NCBI GenBank assembly: GCA_001599915.1
Contig: BCIG01000018.1
Coordinates: forward strand, 186,001-250,000
From: Symbiotaphrina buchneri
Lineage: Eukaryota; Ascomycota; Symbiotaphrinales; Symbiotaphrinaceae
DNA length: 64,000 nucleotides
Direction: 5' to 3'
Part shown: positions 56,724-64,000 of the stretch, one piece after another
How the letters are laid out: each line of letters opens with the position of its first letter
Position numbering within the stretch: the stretch's first letter is position 1
Made by a program: the position numbers and the translations under genes
The notes under the pieces: generated by a model
What the model saw: the letters and a program-made list of their open reading frames with translations, nothing else
What the model was told of the DNA's origin: nothing
The model's database searches: none

Positions 56724-58063
56724 TCATGTATTGCCATTCGCATACTCCCCAGGTCCTCTATCCTCCTGATTTGCAGGGGTACTTGCTTCAACCCGCTCCT
56801 CCACATCACACGCGCCACTGCAATCGACAAAGTCCTCCAACTCCTCGCTGACCGTCTTGAGCTTCTCCTTGACGCTCGCCACGCCCTCGTGCCCGACCAT
56901 GAGCCTCGCAGGGGGATTATCATGCCCGCCCACCGCCGTCAATGCATGCACCGTCTCCGCCAACATCCTCGACTTGACCACCTCGCTCAGGTGCGGATAC
57001 GCGCTGCCGACATCGCCTTCCTCAGGCGTCAGCGCCTGCCGTGCATCTGGGTCAATGCGGCGCAGCACGGCCGAGAGGAGCTCGCGAGATAGCGGGGCCG
57101 GGTTGTGGTCCGGGGAGTACTGTGGCATGGCGGGCACGGCGCGGATGCGGTTGGTGAGCACGGAGATCTCGATGTTGGGCTGCACAATGGTCATCTTGAT
57201 GTTAAAAGGGGCGATCTCGTAGGCTAGGCTGTCGCAGAAACCTTCGATAGCCCAGCCTGCCGCGCAATACATTGCCAGGCCCGGGGTGCCGAGGTGCGAG
57301 GCTATGGTTTGGCACACGAAATCAGTCGGCTGGACAGGAAGATTCAGGGAGGGAAACATACTAATGCCCGTCAGGACTATGATATGGCCATTCTTGCGCT
57401 CACGTAAAGCCGGTAGAGCGGCCTTGATGATGTTGACGGCGCCGAAGAAGTTCGTCTCGAACTGATCTCGTACAAGCGTTCGAGTTCTCGGTGTTGCACC
57501 CAGCTCCTCAACTGTGCCCACAAGAGCTGCACGGCAAAAGCTCATGTCAGTTTTCCAATTTCTCACTATGTTCATGAAGGCGAGGCGCACCTTCACTCGT
57601 GCAGCAGAGGAAGATGTCAATTCCCCCAAACGCTTCGACGGCTTCCGCAACCCCTGCCTGACACTGCGCCATGATCCTAACGCACAAGGCATTATTAGTC
57701 TGGGCTATTTTCCAGGGCTGTAGCAAATTCAAAATCCATTTCGAAATAGTCGTCCCTTCTTCGCAAGCAAGAGAACGTTTGGCGCACAGGAGCTTACCTC
57801 ACATCGCATCCCACAACCCTCACCCTACTCTTCCAACCCTGCTTCGCCGCCTCCCCCAAGAAGCTCTTGAAGTCCTCCATTGCGCCGGCCTCCTCCTCGC
57901 TCCATTCCCCCGGCGGAAGGCATGCGACAATGTAATCGCCATGAGCGAGGACCTGGCGCGCGACGGCTATCGCGATCGGCGCATGGCCCGAGGTCAGGAA
58001 CCAGACGCGCGGGGAATTGTGCGGAGGGAAACGCGGAGCGGGGACACTGAAGTTGTTGCTCAT
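56724..58063 (-). CDS. Atypical short-chain dehydrogenase/reductase-fold protein
   Basis: Four exons: 58063-57798, 57676-57591, 57526-57362 and 57301-56724, giving 1095 nt or 364 residues. The Rossmann-type order is clear: first strand VWFLTSGHAPIAIAVARQVL (20-39), VVGCDV near 83-88, GGIDIFLCCTSE, NFFGAVNIIKAALP, GHIIVLTGI, then YCAAGWAIEGFCDSLAYEI (184-202). Three signatures of classical SDRs deviate. TGxxxGxG is TSGHAPIA, NNAG is replaced by CTSE, and YxxxK is YCAAG, lacking lysine. The conserved active-site Asn region (NFFG) remains. I infer a protein with altered or lost catalysis, perhaps a binding or scaffold role. Splice junctions are all in phase, and the deviating motifs are not at exon edges except CTSE (exons 2/3). 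Confidence 0.8.
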
Positions 58064-58618
58064 GCTGCGGAGCGACGGGCCCTCATCGTGGCATGGCTGT
58101 CATGTCGTGTTTGCGCCGATGAACTGGCAATGGTGGCATACGTAAGTATCGTACGGGGTGGGTAGGAGAGCTAGGGAGCTAAAGAGCTAAGGAGTGCGAG
58201 AGTCTGGAGATTTGGGGACGCGGGGTGTAAAGTTTAAAGACAGACTCCAGAAATTTGGCAAGCCCCCTGATCGCCCGGAGAATCTCGTCCAAAATAGTAG
58301 CCCAGCGACTCGGTTACGAACTCGAACTTCTGGCTACTACTCACGTCTAGTAGTCTATCATCAACCGCAATGAAGTAGTTCCTAGAGCTGGTGTGGTTTT
58401 GGCGGGGTTTAGCAATGTAAAGCACAATGAACTCCACACAGCGATCAAATGGCTCAGGTATTTGCAGATCTACCTTGAGCTCGTTATTTCGGGACCCAGG
58501 ATCATCGAATACTATTACTCCTTTATGACGCTATTTTTCAAAAGGGTATCTTCGCGCGGGCTCTTTAATGCAACACCAGATATCCGAACTCCATAAAGCA
58601 ATCCAATGAGCGACTACA
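58064..58618. other. Intergenic spacer, 0.55 kb
   Basis: 5' flank of the SDR-like gene and 3' flank of MED6. No supported feature. Confidence 0.5.
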
Positions 58619-59740
58619 TCAACTCGGACTAACCGGACTGGCGAGACCATCCACCCCTGGGCCGGGTTTGCTCTTCCGCCTTTTCAACTTTTCCTTGCTA
58701 GACTTCCTCGCGGGACTGGGTGGCTTCTTCAGTCCTTCGGGTTGGGGTGTCGAAACAGCACTATTCTTTCCCGCTGCCGTCGGCTCCACTCGTCGACTTT
58801 GGGAAGCTTCCGCGGGTCTAGCTGCCGGTCTCGCTGACGACAAGATAAACGACCCTGGCTCTCCCACGAGTGGATTCTCATCCATGTATTCACTCCCATA
58901 GCGGAGGGAGAGTGAAAAGGATTCGGCCAGGAGTCGGGATGCTTGTATGTCTGTCGGAGTGCCTGCAATGGACGACTTACTGCTGGTCTGCGACGACATG
59001 GAATCAGGGAGAGGCGTTGAAGCACGGCTTGTCTGTGGACTTTGCCCACGAGTTGTGGTGCCTGTGGCTGTGGCTGTTGCTGGTTTTGCCGTTGGCGCAA
59101 TATATGTATGGCCGTAGGAAGGGGAGAAGATAGGTAGGGATGAAGCCGTCGACAGTAAATTCGTAAGAGATGTAATAGTAGACAGCTGAAGAAAGGATGA
59201 GTTAGTCACCTCGAACAGTTGGCTCGCATCATACCAGTCTCCCTCCTATGACCTTCTCGACGGAGGGTGCCATATAGATATTCTCCCCGATGACAAAGTA
59301 CGAACTGAGCACGGTGACCTGGTCTTCTTCTCCCTGCCTCTTCCGTCGGTTCTGCTTGCGGATCACCCAAACACCAGTGTCCTCGCCTACCACGCGCCCA
59401 GGGTTCTGCTGGCTGGGCTGGGAAGCTTCTGGGGCGACCATGAACTCCAACCCTGACATCGTGCGTAACCGACCTTCGAAAGCTTCGCGGGTCTGGATGA
59501 TGTAGGACATGGCAGCGTTATACATAGCTTGAGTAGCCAGGACATGGTTGTTCGAGGTGAGATCGAAGAACGGAGATTGTGCGAAATATGGTAGCACTGC
59601 TATTGTTCAGTACCTCTGCTGAAGAGGATAGGAGGGGCATCAGCGGTACCGGTGTTAGTGTGTATCCCGCCCATTGACTGCGCCAACTGTGGGGATCTCC
59701 ATTGGACCTCGTCCAGAGGTGGTTCTTTATGTGCAGACAT
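58619..59740 (-). CDS. med6: Mediator complex subunit 6 (MED6)
   Basis: Three exons: 59740-59650, 59599-59235 and 59185-58619, giving 1023 nt or 340 residues. Exon 1 encodes the conserved start PPLDEVQWRSPQLAQSMGGI. The first junction gives VLPYFAQSPFFDLTSNNHVL, the Med6 signature. MSGLEFMVA and VLSSYFVIGENIYMAPSV follow. The second junction continues into STITSLTNLLSTASSLPIF and SYGHTYI, the end of the conserved core. The last ~150 residues are Ser/Pro/Lys-rich and probably disordered. Family knowledge: Med6 is a head-module subunit of Mediator and is required for activated RNA polymerase II transcription. Introns are 50 and 49 bp, with donors GTACCG and GTATGA. Confidence 0.94.
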
Positions 59741-59922
59741 GCTTGACCATCTGTGGATCGAATGAAATGCGTACGACCGGGGCGGCGACGTAGGTTGCTA
59801 CTACTGGAAGGGGTGCGTAGAGAATGGATGATGCTAGGGATGGAGGAAGATGGCGGGTTGTTCCGAAGCCCTCTCAATAAGCCCTAACAGGGGTTGCTCT
59901 GTACAACAGCCAACAAAGGAGA

Positions 59923-60415
59923 ATCTCGAGAGATAATCAGTATTAATGGCACACCCCCGTTTTTTATAATTGCAAGCTCCTCATACAAAAGAAAGGGCGA
60001 TTTCGTGGACCGTGCAGACTAATCACTAATCAGATTTCTTTTTTCTTGAATAACGCTTACTCTAATATTTCGAATATCCAAAATTGATTGATTGATTGAT
60101 TGATTGTGATCAGTTCGTTATTTATAAAAACGATATAGATAGATAAGACTCGATTCGATACAGATATACAGATAGATATAATACAGAAAGATCTAGCATA
60201 TATAGTTTTGAATCAGGTCAATGATTGATCGATCTGTCCGCTATGGAGATTAATCGGATAGATGAGATGTGATGCTGATACACGACAGATAGGTACGGTA
60301 CGATGTAGATAGATGAGATATACAGATACCATAGTACTATGCGATGTGAATAGATGAGATGGACGTGTGATAACCAAAAACAGGGGTGTGCCATTACACG
60401 GTTACCATCTTGAGA
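59923..60415. mobile_element. Inverted-repeat DNA transposon (MITE), copy B, inverted
   Basis: The element is 59932-60406 (475 bp), inserted in the opposite orientation to copy A. The right end is closest to the family end (its reverse complement begins GGTAACCGTGTAATGGCACA); the left end is more diverged. Flanks are ATCTCGAGA (59923-59931) and ATCTTGAGA (60407-60415), a 9-bp target duplication with one mismatch, so it is likely older than copy A. It lies upstream of MED6. Confidence 0.8.
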
Positions 60416-60722
60416 CTGAGGACAGTTCTCCACTGATTTGTGTACCCCTGATCGGACAACAGCACCAAGCAATTGCTGTCATCTGCAACAGTTCCGGTCA
60501 AGTAGTGAACCACACTGCGGCTTTTCATTCACGGAGGCAAATCTAATCTTTGTGCATTCACCTCCAATCGATCACGTGTGAATTCCCAAGCTTGTAGATG
60601 CTACTATCATTAAGGTGTATCATAATCACATACACGGTTCAAATATGAGTCGTCGTTCCACCGTAAAGCCTTGCGAGCACAACAATGAAAAGCCCCTTGA
60701 AATCCCTTCCCATTGACCCCTG
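60416..60722. other. Spacer downstream of the surface-protein gene
   Basis: 3' flank of the gene that follows. Nothing further recognised. Confidence 0.5.
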
Positions 60723-62180
60723 TTAATGGCGTTGAGATGGCAGCTCATATACATCGTTGACAGGTCCAGCTTGGTGCCCCAATTCATGGATTTGATGTTG
60801 TCCAGCTGCTGGCATCTCCGTTACGCCAGTATGCATCGTACTGATTGGACTGGGCGCCGTAGTATTTGGGGATAGTGGTGTGCCTTGTAATTCTGGTGAC
60901 GTTGAAGCAGTGTAGTTGGTCTTCCCTTCATTGTCGTACCCTGCACCGGCTTGAGGATAGGTCGGTGACTGTTGCTGCTGCTGTTCGATCGGTTTGCCGT
61001 CAAGATAGGGTTGGGCCGGCTCATGACCAGCAGGGCCAGAGTAATAGCCTGCCTGGGTCGGGGGGTACGGTGCGCCGCCACTATTGGGGCCTGAGCCTGG
61101 ATACGGTTGTTGATTCTGCTGCATTGGTGGTTGATTTGGCGGGATTTGAGCTGCTGCATTATGCCTGCGTCGAGACCGGAGGCAGAAGTAGATGGCCGCT
61201 CCAGAAATCGCACCAACGCCCACAACAACGCCAACAACAATGCCACCAATTGCACCGCCAGAGATACCACCGCCGCCACCACCAGATGAGCTGCTGGAAG
61301 ACGCAGCAGCTGCCGAGGTTGTAGAACCTGACCCAATGCTTGTAGACGTCGCCACTGCGGATGCAGAAGCACTAGCAGCAGTGGTAGAAGTCGCTGCGGA
61401 ACTCGATGTGGAGACGGCGATGACTGAGCCTGAGGCGCTTGATATAACAACAGGGGAGGCGGCAGAACTAAGAATTTGAGTAGAAGCTGTCACAGTGATT
61501 GGACCGGCAGTAACGTCATAGGTGCTTGATACAGCAGAGGCAACGCTATTCAGGACGTCTGATATGGCCGCGACACTATTGACGACATTACTGGTTTGCC
61601 CACAATTCCAGTTAGTCAAATCGTAGGTTCCAAATGTATTCATATTACAGTAGGGTCGAGCGGAATTGCTGCGACATCCGTCAGTAATGTATCTTCTCAG
61701 TACTGCGGCAGATAGTAGGGACAGACCACTTGAGGATGCTTGTATTTTCTTCGCATACTACACCGCACGACACTCCATAATTGAGACAGGTCGTCCACAA
61801 AGCCGTACATGTTGAAATAGCACCAGTGCAGCAACCCACGGCATCGCCGGAGTATACACAGGTAAGGGTAGCGGAGCAGGACAGAACGTTATCTAGAGCA
61901 TGTCAGCAGCCGGCAATCGACGTGGTAGGCTGAGAAACATACCAATGTCACCACTTACGAAACCGCACCAATTGTCCGGTATCGAAACAGAACTGACTTG
62001 TCTGCCTCTGAGAAGTTCTTTGGGTAGGATACCAGGTGCTTGTGTAATCCTAGGCGAGAAGCCGTTGTACATGATACCCGTTGGGGTCTCAGCAGGTTCT
62101 AGCCATTCTATGGTCGCAGAGGCCACAGCTATACGGCTCCACAGAGCAAGAGCCATGGAGAAAAAGAAGAGGATCCCCAT
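60723..62180 (-). CDS. Single-pass surface protein, Ser/Ala-rich, possible sensor
   Basis: Three exons: 62180-61943, 61892-61730 and 61668-60723, giving 1347 nt or 448 residues. Residues 1-21 are a signal peptide (MGILFFFSMALALWSRIAVA). The next ~130 residues hold about a dozen cysteines (CVYSGDAVGCCTGAISTC, LNYGVSCGVVC), suggesting a disulfide-bonded domain. A Ser/Thr/Ala-rich stretch follows, likely O-mannosylated. A Gly-rich linker leads into one membrane segment (GGIVVGVVVGVGAISGAAIY) and a basic stop (RSRRRH). The cytosolic tail is Pro/Gln/Tyr-rich. This layout resembles fungal cell-wall sensors such as Mid2/Wsc or Skg6-type proteins, but I see no WSC domain. The donor of intron 2 (GTGGTC) is weak, so that boundary is uncertain. 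Confidence 0.75.
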
Positions 62181-63583
62181 GTTGGCTTCTCTCAGGCCCA
62201 AGTGGATCCAGAGCAAAATCAAAACTTATGGAGTTTTATTGGAGAATAGGCCAGAATATAAAGTCACTGTTTCAGAGACCGCTCGGCTATGGCAATTCCC
62301 TAGAGATATGACGAATTGCCCGGTGAAAAGCAGAGAGGACGGACGAGGTGGGAAAAAAGAGAGTCAAATCTGCTACTCGGATGAAGGAGTAGTGGGAGGT
62401 CAAATAAGCAAAACAGGGCTCACTCAGCCTTGTCTCGGCATGGCTTTTACGGTCCAAAATGAATAATCGCTCTTCCCGCGCTGGGCGGAGTCCGCACGCC
62501 CGGCGAAGATGTGGAGCGCCATAATGTATGGAGGACGCACGTAGTGACTGGACTTGGGCTCAGCCGCAACAGTCCGCAATAATAGCTCCCGCCTGGGCAG
62601 CTGTTTTGATCTGCACTCATGCCCTCATACGCGGTGGAAAGGAGCCTCGCCGAGAGCGGAGACTGGCTCGCTCAAGTCAAAGTTCAAGCCATGCAGCCAG
62701 ATTGGGACCGAGGCTTGGGAAGTGTGTTGCACAGTGCCTAAGGTATGGTAGGTAACTGGCACCGAAACGGACAGTACCGGAAGACAGTCTATTCAGTAGA
62801 GAAGCAATTAGCTGCCAAGCGGTGAGGACGCCAAAAAGTTCCCGGAAGCCGATCATTTGCCAACACTCCGGTGTAGGTGTACAGGGACACGTCCAGCCAG
62901 CATGCGCGCTCTCTCTTTGGAGGGGTTTTGAAGCTTAATCTCCACCGAACCTAGAGATTAAGGTTAAATGGGGAAGCCGCAAGCGACTGTGCGCACTGCC
63001 AGCCTCGTCCCCAAGTCTGCCTTGTGCAAAGGTGTGATCGGGCAGGAATCAATCATGAACGGGATATATGAATGAGAAAGGGAGAAAAAAAGAGAATATC
63101 TGGGTATCTCAAAGCTCGTAGTCTTGAACGACAATTCTTGCAAAAGCAGAACAAGGAGAGACGTAAAGTGACAATGCACTTGAAACACAACTCAAGCAAG
63201 ATGTCCTTGCCGGTGCACCTCCGGGGGAATGATTAAGGTGCGTAAACTAACTGCGCCGTGGCTCGTAACTTTAATGCTATTCGTACCAATATGCCAAGAA
63301 GAGATGCCTGTGATCAGTGCCATGATAATTGATTGGTCCTGTTGGTCAGGCTTGGGAGTCGGGGATCCTTCCCTTGTGTTGATTGACTCTTAAATCCGGG
63401 CTCGCCGGGTAGTTCAGTTAGTATTAAACCTTATTCCACGCGTGCACGCTTGGTACGGGAACGCCCTCACCCTTATTAATCTATTTCTATGGTGGTACAC
63501 CTACACAGCCTCGACAGGCAGTCCACCTCTTCGTCCTCGTCCTATTCCTCGGTTTCTGGCGTTTCTGACCCAATTTACAATTA
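62181..63583. other. Intergenic region, 1.4 kb
   Basis: Upstream of the surface-protein gene. Short ORFs on both strands have no recognisable features, and no RNA gene is evident. Confidence 0.5.
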
Positions 63584-64000
63584 GGTAATCGGTAATGGCA
63601 CGGCCCGATTTTTGGTTACCACACGCCCTCTCATCTATTCGCATCAAATCTATCCGTATATCTCATCTATCTGCATCGTATCGTATCTATCTGTCGGTAT
63701 ATCAGCATCGGAGCCTATCCGTATGGCATCTCATCTCCCCCTTGATTCTTCATGATAGATAGATCGATCAACCAATAACCTGATCCAGAATAACATATAT
63801 CAGATCTATCCGTATATCGGCATCGTATCTTATCATATCATATCTGTCTGGTTTATCTCCGTGATGGATGGACCGATTAATCGATCAATCGGTCAAGGAC
63901 GCCATCTTATACCTGTTCACATATTTTCCGCATATCAAAGTGGGATTAGCCTCCCTTTGTTTTTTGTATGAGAGGGGCGTGCAGTTACCAAAAACCGGGG
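63584..64000. mobile_element. Inverted-repeat DNA transposon (MITE), copy C, cut by window end
   Basis: Starts GGTAATCGGTAATGGCACGG in the same orientation as copy A. It shares long interior stretches with copy A (for example GATCGATCAACCAATAACCT). It reaches the start of the opposite inverted repeat (TTACCAAAAACCGGGG) as the window ends, so roughly 20 bp are probably missing. The expected left target duplication would be TTACAATTA (63575-63583). Confidence 0.8.

Noticed and set aside
63380-63450. Possible tRNA (GGGTAGTTCAGTTAGT resembles a D-arm)
   Set aside because: No matching T-arm sequence or acceptor-stem pairing could be found downstream.

Overview
This is eukaryotic nuclear DNA from a filamentous ascomycete (Pezizomycotina). 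Short introns (about 45-110 bp) with GTAWGT-type donors and CTAAC/CTGAC-type branch sites interrupt most genes, and nearly every recognisable product is a fungal housekeeping protein. The fused PabA-PabB synthase, a SepA-type formin and a formate dehydrogenase fit Eurotiomycetes best, but the species cannot be named from the sequence. All exon models below were built by hand; for each multi-exon gene the exon lengths sum to an intact reading frame. Layout. 1-13.97 kb: 3' part of an ECM16/DHR1 helicase gene, 4-amino-4-deoxychorismate synthase (-), a 2.7 kb gap, an MSO1-like protein, an MMTAG2-like protein, ER glucosidase I (-) and an SNRNP27-like splicing protein (-). 14.4-19.7 kb: a decayed LTR-flanked element whose interior has become a very AT-rich island. 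19.95-23.9 kb: ELP5 (-), an unidentified 189-residue protein (-), a doubtful small ORF and the R-SNARE SEC22 (+). 25.4-28.7 kb: a C2H2 zinc-finger protein and a coiled-coil protein of unknown function. 29.6-31.2 kb: formate dehydrogenase (-). 33.8-39.3 kb: a SepA/Bni1-type formin (-), divergent from a small membrane protein at 40.15 kb. 42.9-43.44 kb: a candidate small-peptide transcript with a TATA box, a seven-residue upstream ORF and a 41-residue ORF that share the motif GRGGYN. 43.6-49.8 kb: the mitochondrial tRNA GTPase MSS1 (-), an AIM32-like Fe-S protein (-) and a MUP1-like amino-acid permease (+). 50-64 kb: a drug:H+ antiporter-like MFS transporter, MAK16 (-), a CYC2-like flavoprotein (+), an atypical short-chain dehydrogenase (-), MED6 (-) and a secreted single-pass membrane protein (-). 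Three copies of one short inverted-repeat DNA transposon, probably Mutator-derived, are scattered through this last part. How the genes relate. There is no biosynthetic cluster. Several functions recur: RNA and ribosome biogenesis (ECM16, MAK16, SNRNP27), tRNA wobble modification (ELP5, MSS1), secretion (MSO1, SEC22, glucosidase I), and mitochondrial redox (CYC2, AIM32, possibly FDH). Most interesting observations: the GRGGYN peptide locus, the 9-bp target duplications of the inverted-repeat family, a dehydrogenase-fold protein lacking its usual catalytic lysine, a soluble HDEL-tailed glucosidase I, and the tiny last exon that carries the catalytic C-terminus of MSS1.
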